From positions 744,001 through 808,000 of the forward strand of contig JBCAML010000008.1 in NCBI GenBank assembly GCA_038503075.1: DNA of 64,000 nucleotides, read 5' to 3'. Of this stretch, positions 12,232-23,855 are shown piece after piece. Source of the DNA: Gyromitra esculenta (Eukaryota; Ascomycota; Pezizomycetes; Pezizales; Discinaceae). The notes beneath the pieces are model-generated. The model ran no database searches, was not told the origin of the DNA, and saw only the letters and a program-made list of their open reading frames with translations. The translations under genes and the position numbers were made by a program. Positions within the stretch are counted from its first letter, which is position 1; every line of letters starts with the position of its first letter.

Positions 12232-13385
12232 TGCTAAAAAATTTCACACCGAAGGGAGGTGTCCGAGGGTGTGTGTGTGTGTTCGAAACTTCCATTCCGG
12301 ATCCGCTGATATTGGGATATCTAAGGATTGAATTTATCCTTTCGATATATTGAATCGAACCCCCCAGCAGTGAACCCGAAGATCTCCAACGACTCAGAAC
12401 AAGCGCCTTGGTTCAGATGTGGAGCATGCGTGTAGTTAGTTAGTTATACGTACTAAGACTTAAGCTCGTGTACATGACACAGATATCACCATCGGGGCAA
12501 TAACTCCTATCAGCTAGCTAGTAACTGTCTAACATAGTTTGGACCTGTTGCGACGAGGGTTAGTTATAGTTAGACAGAATAGGCGTTCAAACCTCTTTTA
12601 GACGGGCGATATATTATAGCTTATGCATGCATGCATCGGTAGTCGGGCATATTGTTGAATGTCTAACTGATGTTTAGATCAACACACACACACATGGCTG
12701 CTCTGAGTTGCTCGGGGATGTTGGTCGGGCTTTGTATTATTGATGTTTGAATCATAGTTTTTGTTGGCTTTGGACTACGTGACCAAGGAGATGGGGTGTT
12801 CAGAGGAGAACTCCGGATGTGTTTTTTTTTGTATTGTCACTATAGCTTAAGTGCTAGTTACAATTAATGGTTTAAACAAAAAAAACAAATAGTTTTGTTG
12901 ATTTCTGGATACAAGAAACCTGAATACAAGAATATCGCATGCAGCAAAAGTCTATACCTCGGGCAAAACGTACCCGTACCCTGCATGCAGCTGAATTTAC
13001 TTTTATCTTTGTGTTGCTCGAGATCTAGTCCCGGATGGCGGAAAAAGCCCCCCAAATTAGACCACTTTCGAACCTGCAGTACACTCGTAGCTAGAGGGTA
13101 GATGGTTAGGAAGACTGTCACGTTTTTGCGGATTGGGACCGAGGTTTGGGTGAACCCAGATATTAGATAGTCATCGGTACCGCTAAGTCTAAAATGGGTT
13201 ATTTCTCCATTGAATGCTGCTCTTGTAGTGTTAACCGTGGGTGGGCTTTCCCTAGACAACGACTGTCTCGACGCTTACTAGTCCTCCGAGTGAAGGTGGT
13301 TTAGTGGATAAACTACCGTGGCGATGTAGTGTTTCGATGGTCTATTGGTCTTGTTTGAATTGGCGAAGTCGCATACCGTACGTAG

Positions 13386-13551
13386 TATTTGGTGAAATTA
13401 ATTCCGAGGCCAGTAGGTAAGACATGCATATAATCCGTTAATTCTCTACGTTTATGATGCTGCTGGGGAATTTTTTGGCGGAAGATCATGGAAAGTCAAC
13501 CTGTCCTGTGCATGTTTTACCTACTGACACCGGAACGAATTTCACCAAATA
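13386..13551. mobile_element. MITE-like inverted-repeat element, TA-bounded
   Basis: Left arm 13386-13427 and right arm 13510-13551 are reverse complements over 42 bases with 6 mismatches by my alignment. Both arms start TATTTGGTGAAATT. The element is 166 bp including a TA at each end, as expected for a non-autonomous Tc1/mariner-type insertion that duplicates TA. It contains no coding sequence. Arm divergence points to an old insertion. Confidence 0.7.
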
Positions 13552-14982
13552 TCACAGCAGTGGAGGTTGGAGAGACACTACATGTAGCTGCAGTATCACA
13601 AGACAGTATTTCATAGCACACTTAGAGACTATTTATCTTCATAGCTCATTATTCTTCATACGTAGTGGATTTTCTTTTTAGGGACCGATTTACCCTGCGC
13701 ATCACCATCCTTAGTTCTTAGTGCCTAGATTAGTGAGCGAGGCCTCACATGTAGGGCTTCTAAGTCATGACGTCAATTCGGTTTACTCGCTTTCTATTAG
13801 TTCGGTCTTGGTACGTTTACTCGCTGACAATATGCTGTTTTTAGATAGAAAGGATATATCGATCCATCGCAGTGCTTTGACTTAGTGCTTCTGATATTCT
13901 CCTCGGTGCTCCTTAGGGATATAATAGAAACCACTAAGGATATGAGTATAGACGTGTCGTATCGTCTTATGTCGGAGTTTGTAGAACACGTTCGAGTCAA
14001 GTCAGATGATATATCAAGATACTTGAAAACGTATATGTGTGTACGTGTGTGGGGGTATTTATGTGGGCAGTTCGGAGACAGCCTTCGGTGTCTACTCGTA
14101 ACGACGTGTATGTCTTTAAACACCCAGCGAGGGCTGATTTGAGTTATTTAGCTTAGCCATGCGCGTGTGTAGGCACATTACCCTTTCGTTGGGTGCGTAT
14201 ACAGTACGTGAATCACCCTATGTATAGGAATACGACTACATGCAGTTCCGAAAACAGTATTCTTATAGAAGAGTTATATACATGTATCCTACTAAGGGAA
14301 GCGGAGCATACCCTAGGTTACCTCACCAGGGCTAGGTCTCGCATTTTTGTAAGAAAACTATTCTTGCGGTCGCGGCGGTGTTCTTATAGCGTGAATAAAC
14401 CCGGCAAAGTCACATTACTGAGGTATCTCTACATGTGTGGGCTGCGGAACATTCAATAAAGCATCTGGACGTGTACGGAGAACCTGTGGGTTGATTGCAA
14501 TGTCATAAATAAAACTCTTAGGGTGCATTTAGCGGTATGGAAATACTGAGGTCCAGCGGGTCAAAGCTGCGTGGTAATGATTGAAAAGTACATTAGCTAG
14601 ATATATCCCAATTGAGTCTTCTTGACTGCTCCCAAATTATGACAGCAAAGCAGAGCTGTCCTTAGAAACCTCAGTTTTAGAAGATATATAAGGATTATTT
14701 CTTTTAAAAACAAAAATAGAGGTTAGATTATGTATATATATGAACTCTTGCGATTGCCCAAGTATTTCAGTTCCTACACAAAAACCACCTTGCAATTGTT
14801 GTTGCTGACAAACTCATGGATTCCTTGCGGCCAAATAATACAGATGGGCTGCTATGGCGGGTACTCAGGATGGAGCAAGTCCTCTCGTTGATATCTCTCG
14901 GCATTTTTTGAGGTCGCTGATAAAGGACGCTGGTTTCTACCTATATTCCGGGATAACAGGTAGCTGACACTGATATACTAAC

Positions 14983-15000
14983 GTACGTACGCGTACGTAC
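14983..15000. repeat. Perfect 18-bp palindrome
   Basis: GTACGTACGCGTACGTAC equals its own reverse complement. It lies in gene-free DNA and could be a simple GTAC microsatellite with a central GC. Confidence 0.85.
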
Positions 15001-18000
15001 AGGACAAGTAGCACTGAAGTCTGACGTCCTATTTTGCGCAAATTGCTTGCTACACTATCGTCCATATATGGTTTCGCTTCCTTACCAAACACGCCTTCGG
15101 CATATGCATATTTCTCGCCTGAAAATCGTTGAATCCCAGTCTCATTTGTGTGAATGTGCAATTGGCCATGCTGTGAAATTAACAGCAGCTCTTGTTGATT
15201 ATGATTGTCGGATAGTAAACCGTCCGCAAACCATCGAGAGAGCAATATATAATGCGCGACGCGATAGACAGCGCCAGTGCATAGATATCTCGCATTCGGT
15301 TTTGTAATTAATATTTGGCCGCGCGTCATATTGAAGATAGTGATGAATGTCAAACTATATATATTACAGAAGTAATCGTTCGCTTTATCACCGTTGGCGG
15401 ATGCTGAATGCTATGGATCAGTTTGGAACTTATAGAATCGCATTCGAGCTTGGGGAGGGGGGGGACGCATGAATGGTACGTTTCTCCAGTTTTTTTTTAT
15501 GTTCTGGTCTGACTGCATCGTTGTATTATCCTTAAGATAATCTTCTTATTGGGTAAAAACTGGTTGTTTTAATGAGATGTGAATGCCTTAAGTGCCTGTT
15601 CCGTAGTCTCGTGCCGGCGCCACCCTATTATACATATGCGCAGCAAGATAAAGGGCTGGAATCTAAAGCTATAGCCCTACGGTTTATGGAAAAAGGATTC
15701 TAGCATATCTGTTGTCATACGTGATCTTTAACACAACTTATAAATTTTCCCAAAATAAACCGATTAAGGCACAACATTAGCGTTATCGAGTGACAATACA
15801 TGATTGGTCCACTGTAGTGCAAGGCTGTTCAGTTTAATTAAACGAGCTAACACATGTACGTAGCGAATTCTCCATGGATCGAATAGCGGAAGTTACAGGT
15901 AGATGAACATAGATATGCATGCATCTTTGGCACTAATCTAGAGAATGTGATTCACACGTTCTCGGGGGTCAATTCTAGGATTTTCCCCTTCGACCTCATG
16001 ATCATGTCTGCACTGTCTCAAATTAAACCCGGAATTTTTCTATTTCAATGTATCAATGAGTGGCTGGAGATAAGCAAGTATATGTATGTTTACTTATGCC
16101 CTTTCTCTCTCTCTCTCGGAATACGGATTAGTTAGAAGATTGTCTGCCTGATTTCGTGAGGTCCAATTATTAGGCTAATGAGAAGTTTGCAATTTCGACT
16201 GATCTATGACACCTATCTATTGCAGTGATGTGCTGTGACAAATCTTGAAGCCCTAGTAAAGTGCTGTAGTGAGAATCGAGCCTGGCTTTATAGGTAAAAT
16301 ATCCGATCTGCATGAAACTACTCTGCTCTAGATCATTGAAATGTAAATGTCCGGAAAAACTTAAACATGCGTGCAGAAACACCTATGCGTCCCCCCCCTT
16401 AGATGAATATAGAGGCTAAGGATTGAGAGAACAACTGGCTCTGGCTGCGGGGTTATCGTTGATAAGGATGTGCCTGAGTAAGTCTAGTACATATATGCGC
16501 AGCATGGCACGAGAACTCTCCCGGGTTTATTTTATTTTATTTTTCCTCGATAAAAAAAAAAATTTAATCCCACAGGGCTTTCTATTTTGGAAAGTCTAAA
16601 CATGAAAAGTTAGTCGATATTGTTGGCTTCAGGAGGCACGTAGATGCGGCTGCAGCTCACAGGTTTTGCGGGGCGTGACCCGTGCTTTTAGGCTTGCGAT
16701 TTCCAATCGAACGCTGTGGTTATATGCGCATCCTCTCAAGCACTCCACGAAGTAGCGTAGGAGTAACTCCTGCAGATAAACTGGTGCTTGGAGTAGCCGA
16801 CGGGTGTCGTTTTCGGACAGTTTTCGTAAATCGAAAAAGCCTAATGCTCTTCCTACCCGGACCTTCAGACGGGCGAGCTCGATGGTAATTGATGGAAAGA
16901 TCAAAAGCCAGGGGGGCTGTTGGTCTGAGTAAGAGAGATTGTTGAATATTCCTGAGACAAAATTTCGGTTTACCGAGACTCAGGGTTAGGGTTTGACGGG
17001 TTCACAACTGATCACTCCGTAGCTCCGAAGGGCTAGTTTGCACAGCACCTCCTGCTTCATGCTAGTACCAGGTATGCTGCAATAGTGTCAATAAAATTTG
17101 TAGCCGCCGGCACCAGTACCGACATCAGGTACGCATCAATCCTACACCCCGCCAGTAGACCCTGTATAGCTAGTATCACATCCACCACGACACCGACCCT
17201 GCATTCATACGCTTGACAGGAGCAAATAGTGGGCTCAGCTAGCATGAGAAACGACTGTGGGGCAGATCCTGAGACCTGAGTGCAACCACTTGAGCTTGGT
17301 GAGCAGGGCCAAGATAACGATGCAATGAATTAATTCTAGAAGAGGTTTGATGATATCATTTAAATTTACGGATATTTAATTAAGGAAGAGAAGAGATAAA
17401 CTGAATAAATATAGATTCGATTATCCCGCGGCTGAGTTCCACAGATACATGTATATTTATAAAGGTGGGGGGTAAAGTGCTTCTATAAACAAGTTTCACA
17501 ATGACTGGCGACCTCGATCGAATTGATGGCCTACTAAATATTCATGTCATAGCGGTACGTTTTTTTACTTTTTTTATTTTTTCCGAGGAGGATTAGAAAA
17601 CACTGTACAACAAAACCTGTCAAAACTCCAGTCGGCTATTGCTAACCTCTAGCTAGAAATATGATACACTTGACCTCTATATTCAGGTTTTGATGCATAT
17701 ATGCAGGTATCGTGCGTACCTTAAAGGCTTGGGGGGAAGGCTGGAAAAATTTGGGGAAGGTCAGGACCCGACTAGGAGAAAGCGGCAGAATGCAGTCTCA
17801 TTGAAAACCCGCCTAAGTCATCACTGGCCGATCTCAGGAACAATGTCGGCAGATTTATATTAGATACAACTTGCGAACGAGCGAATAGATGGCTTGGGCC
17901 AACTACACGGGGACCAAACGGACACCAAAGAAAAATAATAATTTAATATTTGTTCGAGGTTTCTGCTCACACGACCATTTCGTTTCGTCTGTCATGGAAC

Positions 18001-19171
18001 CTCTTGCAAACATGCGCTGCAAAGCATCTTCAACCTAATCGCTGCGCCATTGATGCGTGGATGGATTTGTGCCCAGCTACTGGATTCTTCGGAGCGGGGG
18101 ACGCAGCAATGAAATTAATAACTGTTGCATGTACTGTTATAGGTACCAAGCCCGTACTGGTTCCTCGACCCTGTTCCCCGCTGGATAGCGAACTGGGCGA
18201 TGCCAACGGCTCAGCCCTAAACGGGGGTGTGTTCCCGGAACGGACACGAACTAAATATTAGGCAAGAAATGATTAAAATACCTCGAATGTAGCCAGCAAT
18301 AAAAATTCCACCTGAGAGCTAGCTATCGCGTGTAATCACAAGATGCTTTTACGCAGCTCCTAGACCATTTCCAAAGCAACAAAAATAAATGGGATCACTT
18401 TTTTTTTTGCGTTTACATTTTTTTTCTAGCCCGTTTTTTCTAGCGATGCGTTGGAGGTAATACTTTTTTCAATCATATTCCTCATTAGTGTTTCAAGTTC
18501 ATTATTCCGAAACACTCTCGTTTCAAATGGGGCTCTGTAGTGAATATGCTAGAAAGTGGAATTCTTGTTATTTTAGTCATGAAAACTCACTCGATAGCGG
18601 ACCGTGCACGTGACGTCTGCAGCTGAACATTGTGCTAAATAATAAGACAGCTCTCCGAAGTAGAGGTACATGTATCTCGGAAACTCCTTAGCGTTTGAAT
18701 CTTACCTCAGGAAAGTTCATCTTCCCCGCAACACGTGGGAAAGCACCAATAAGTGATTTCGCCAGCTCAGCAGTGGGGTTTGATCGTTATGTTGAAAACC
18801 CGGCTTTGCCACGGCAACCAGTTCAATTCAGAATCTTACTAAAAATCTCTTTAAAAAGGGGACCCCTCATTGACTGGAGTTGCAACACAGGGCTCCCCTG
18901 ACACGATGAACAGATCTAACCGAGGGTGATTTTTTCCAATTTTATCGTATGCGAAATGATGATGCGAGCGGACAAGAGAACCGAACGCGGTCAACTAGCC
19001 AGTCAGCATAAAAAGAAAGACCATGGTGTTGGGGCCAAATACGGGGGAGGAACAAAAGAAACAAGGAGTAACTAAATAAAGTGCTTTGACTCGTACACGA
19101 ACTCACCGCCGGCCCTATGCCATGTACCCCACAAGTAGTTGCTTCTTTTAATCATTTTAGTCCATTTCGAA

Positions 19172-19530
19172 TTGCCATGGTAGTGGGTGACTATAGGGAT
19201 TTACAGGCGAGGAATAAGCAAGATGATGCAAAGGCAATGATGGAACGGTCGGCGAATTTAAGGATTAGTGAACAATATATATCACGGTTATTTCAGACTC
19301 TATTAGAGTCAGTTTACGAGTGATAGTTCGTGACTCCACTAGTTTTGTCAAATTCGTATGTCGTCCGAAACCACAAATCCCAGTACAAACATGGGGTAGC
19401 CTTTGCTTTTTTTTCCCTGGTAGGGGTTTTACGGAGCGATGGTTCTTGGTTTCTTTTTGGACCTGCAGGCTTGCCATGGTAGTGGAATGACTATTGATCT
19501 ACGCTGAAGAATAAGCAAAATCAAGGCGAA
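19172..19530. repeat. Diverged direct duplication (two units about 300 bp apart)
   Basis: Units at 19172-19238 and 19471-19530 share TTGCCATGGTAGTGG, then TGACTAT, then GAATAAGCAA in the same order with small gaps. They look like an ancient local duplication inside relic DNA. Confidence 0.5.
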
Positions 19531-22500
19531 ACTTACGGGAACTAGGATTCGTGGGATCCGGAGGGATTTAAAAAAACAAAAAAACTAGCCGCTTTCAGTT
19601 ATTGTTGCTTTGATGTCTTCGTCTCAAAAGCGGGTAGCCCCAGTTTAAATAATATGACCGTCTGAAATTCCTGAAAGCTGTGTTCGTTGTCGTTGACGAG
19701 TTGTTGCCAACAATGCTCGACGAGTGACAAACCGTGACCCCCACCGGTTTTCGCCGCGATTTCTGGGTGAGAAACCAAGCGGATCGTCCACCCCTCACCC
19801 GACTATCTTAATCTAGTATGATCTCCAGCAGGTGCCCGGTTTACCGGAATATATTCCCCAGAATATTCAACGGCACAAAGTCGCATGGCTAACCCTAACC
19901 CAAGAACTGAGCGGGGGTGTGGGGTGACCTGAGAAATTTGCTAATAGACAGTAGCCCAAGGACAGCAAAGTATGCTGCGGTAAAACTCCAAGCAATTAGA
20001 GAATAGAACGCGTCATGGAGCCAAGTAAAGTACGTTACGTGTGACATCGTATGATCCTTCGTTCACCGTGATCACCAGGATTCAGAAAAAAGTACGTTAT
20101 ATTTATTGCAGTACTTTCTTGGTATATGAGATAAACCACGTACTTGCATTTTGCCGGCCTCAGTATCTAATAATCTCCATTGGAGAATCATTATTAGCTA
20201 TTTTACCGGTTTTGCAGGATTTCCGAACTATCTTTTTTCCTGAACCTTTATGCAGATGTAAACTTTTCTGGATAAATTTTTTAGTAAACTACTGCGTCCA
20301 TCAGAAAATTTATAGGAGATCGAGTGCACATGTTACCCGTTGACCCAAAATAAGCATGGCCGGTGGGTGTCTTAGTTTCCCTCTTTTACGAGAAATTCGG
20401 TTGAAATAGCGAACGTTCATTCGTGACTGTTTTTTCCGTCAACTTCTCGTTGGTGGGGGAAAATTAAAGTAACTATCACAAAAATTTGGAATCGCGACTT
20501 TCCTGCATTTGCACATGCTAGCATTAGGGGGAATTAAAAAACTCTGCCCTATGTATGTACTGTACCCCTCAAAGGCCAACCCCTCCCCTCTTCTCCCACA
20601 CCAAGATCTTGGTGTATGAAATCGGATGCGTAAAACTGTGGTAACGCACCCACCAAGCATTAGCTAGGGTTAGGGCCCATAACCGGGAAAGGCGGCTACT
20701 TTATCTGTCAAACCCGATCCTGTATCCGCACTGTGAGTGGTCCGTGGGGATTTAAGCCCGGTTTAATAAGTTGGACCTTGCTCTCTAGTGACGTATCGGC
20801 TGAAATATCCGTACTATAAATTTGGGTTATACGGGTTATGTAGATGAGAATATGCATTTTGATTACAGATCGGTATAGGTTTTTTGTATAATCTGTGTGT
20901 TTATGACTTTATGATTTATCTTTTATCCCGGGTGCAAGTGTCCGGGTGTGCCCGCGTGCACGATAGCCGTGACGTGATTCGATGCGATGCGATTGGAGTC
21001 GGGAACAACACGCTGTGGTATCGCGCGTACGGACAGGCTGGCAGGTTGGATCATGGGATACGGCTATCGCATGTACTTAGTAGAAAATCTGTCCTCATCT
21101 CCACGCTATGTCCAAATCAGACGACGGACAGTCACAGACGGACAGCCTTCTTTCACACTTTCGGAGACAGAGCATGTAGTGTTGACTGTATCCGGTGCGC
21201 TGTAGGCCCTTCTTACTCAGGGTCTACCGGAGCTGATGTTTGTCAATCTAAAATACTTACTACTTTGCCTAGTACAGCTTTGCTGCATTCTTCATCCTGG
21301 AGTTGTGCTGCGGTCAGCTCGCCCAACATGTGGATTGAGCTAGCCATCTACGGTTAGTTTTTGTAGGGCTGGGCAATTTATTAACCTTTCACAGCGCTAA
21401 AGGCAGGGTTGGGCATGCTTAGAAAATAGAAGACCTTTCATGTCACCTCAATGCTATCGGCATGATTTGGCGGGGAAGACCGACAGTACAAAGAGCCTAG
21501 TTTTGTTGGCACTGTAAGAACTTCTGGAAGCCTGGGAACACCCAACCGGGCCGCGCGTTCGCGTTTGGTTTGGGTCTACTTTTGCTATGCATCGTAGATA
21601 CGGTGATCAGACAGTCAGCCATGTACGACCAAGCCAGGGAAGGCAAAGAAGGGTCTTACTCTATAATTGTTGTATGGTTTGCGGTCAGGTTGGGGGGCCT
21701 TCCAACCACGATCCTTCGATCTCTTACATAGGGGGGCAGATAACCAGCGAAGCTATTCCGCATTATTTTTCGAAACTCCGCCAGTTGGGATGATGTGTGG
21801 TTTTCTCGCCTTCCCAGTCTGCCGATTCCCTACTTTCTCGGGACGAACACTGGTATCCGAGTTCTAACCCCAAGAGAGATACCCGCCGTATCAGCTCCGC
21901 GGTAGCACGTAGCTCAGGTTTCACTTGCATCTAACCAAATTCATGTGATGCAAGCCCCGTAAAAGATAAATTTGATTTCGAGACTCTCAAGGCTCAAGCG
22001 CTGATGAAAAGACTTTAGGGTGTGATGCAATGCTATGGTATGCTGGCATTCTCTTGATTGACCACGGAGAATGATGAAGCAGAGGGTGTCTATGACTCTC
22101 CTGGTTGTATGTATCTGGGAAGGTCATGTGACATCATATATTGGGGTCCGTAGGGTTTTATCAGAAAGGTTACTAGGGAGAAGGCATGGCACACTAAGGA
22201 AAATAATGATGGCGGGTGCAGCCCTGATTCGCTGGAGATCATTCTGAGGAAAATTAGTGCCCCCCCTGACCCTGGGAATGATCCATTTTCACACACAGTT
22301 TTTTATTCCCATCTCAGCTTGGGGCTGAAAACAAAGTGTGCCTGCGTTGACGTCAGTGACTGAATAGCGCTTATGTTCGGCCATAGATAATCCAGTCGGT
22401 TGTGTTTTGCTCATCTCAACCCTTTCTAAGGGTTCTTGACGGGGGTTGAACCAACAAAAAGCTATCATATCAGTTATCTCGGCCTTTTAGACGACATAGG

Positions 22501-23855
22501 GTCCCTAGAGCTCTGCATGGAAAGTCCTTGCCATTAAGGTTCCTGGTGAGGTCAATTAATGGAAAAAAGGAAAGCGAAGAACGAGCCAAGAAGCAAAGAA
22601 ATGAGGTGACAGCTGAAGGTACCGGAAGGATGGTTCCGAGATATTCAAGCATGGACGGTGCCGCTGTCCTAGGCTAGCGTCCACATCCATTTCTGGAAAG
22701 GGACCAGCCCGAAACAGCCAGATACCAGGCTGGCATGTAATTTATCGAATATCTGCCTGGGTTAACGGTTGCCTAACGACACGCCCATTCACTGTACCGT
22801 GTCATGGAAAAATACATGTAATAATAGCTGCTAGCTAGTCGAGTAGCGAAAGCGGAGCAGCAGTCAGACCAAGGCAAGAAGGAGCGAGATGCCTCCAATG
22901 TATGCACTCGATCACCCACAATCTCGAATGTCTGGTTTGCTGGGCATGAAATGAGGCTGTTGCCTCCTCCGTGGTGATCCGCCGCTCCTAGTTGGCCTAA
23001 GGTACCTGGGGGGTTGCAGGCTTGCAGCGGGTTTGTCCCAAAATTAAAATAAATATAAAAAGAAAACGCTGTAAAAAGGAAAAAAGAAAACGTGATAATC
23101 AGTAATCTCTGCTCCTAAGGAACAATCCCCCCACTAGACACCCTGCCTCCCCCCTTTGTAGTTGAACGTTTGCCCCGCCTCCTCCCATCCCATAAAGTTC
23201 CTCTTCGTCCTCGGCCTGCCTATGTCGCCATTCAGCGAGGGTTCGTCATCGCCAGCAGTGATCGGTTGGATCATCCATTCACTTTGTTTGTGGGAGCCGG
23301 GACCAGTGGCAGCGTTGAGTTAAAAGAAAGCGCAATTACCGTCTGAGGCGTGAACGAGAGCGACAGAACGGGGGGAGATCTCGAGAACGATATCCACGAA
23401 GTTGTTGGATCTTGTGTGAGCGTGTACAAAAGGTGGGTGGTCCTGCCTCCTCCAGGCTTGTTTGCCCACGATTCCCCTCTTTCTAGCCAGTGCAATTTCT
23501 TTCAGAGACCCCTGAACCATCCAACTGATGAAGCATCAGCCATAGCGTATTCCAGTAACTACAGCCGGACGTTTGAGGTTTTCACACCCGAGACTACAAA
23601 ACATCCCACTACCAGGTTCCTTGAATTTGTTAATGCCCAGGGAAGCAAACACTTTTATTGTGGTGATTTGCTGGAGCTTTGGGAGGAAGAAACATTATAA
23701 TTCGAAGAACGTGTAAACAACCAACAGCAAAACACATTCAGTCAATATACTCTAGAGTCCAGCAGAAGCCACCATAACGTCATATGACACTCGTATTTAT
23801 ACCAGCGTCCAGTTCAATAGCTCTTAAGCCTCCCAGTAATCCTTGAATTGTTATT

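Larger units (their letters stand above)
8491..13385. other. Gene-free stretch with homopolymer and simple repeats
   Basis: After a T-rich probable 3' UTR (to about 9000), no coding region can be supported. Visible structure includes (TTA)n near 9780, (CTAC)n at 9913-9937, many G- or C-homopolymers between 9540 and 11790, a GGTGGGTA-type repeat at 12202-12231, and a G/C hairpin at 11454-11480 whose arms are C-run and G-run around GATCGATC. Open frames at 11545-12213 and 12864-13259 have repeat-driven or random composition. Confidence 0.6.
13552..23855. other. Gene desert with decayed repeats
   Basis: I see no supported gene. Frames of 70-157 codons occur (for example 14937-15353 minus and 20884-21357 plus), but none shows a domain, a sensible composition or splice partners. 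The stretch contains a perfect 18-bp palindrome at 14983-15000, three short telomere-like TTAGGG doublets, a diverged direct duplication near 19.2/19.5 kb, and several TACATGTA palindromes. The last few hundred bases are the probable promoter and leader of the phospholipase C gene. The picture is of relic transposon DNA that has lost coding capacity. Confidence 0.55.

Noticed and set aside
14937..15353. 138-codon minus-strand open frame
   Set aside because: Some stretches look protein-like, but there is no recognisable domain, and it lies among other relic sequence with a 18-bp palindrome inside it.
20884..21357. 157-codon open frame in the gene desert
   Set aside because: Composition is random, no domain or homologous pattern is visible, and no splice partners or promoter context support it.
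23350..23700. 116-codon frame just upstream of the phospholipase C gene
   Set aside because: It is in the probable leader/promoter of PLC, shows no domain and does not join the PLC frame through a credible intron.
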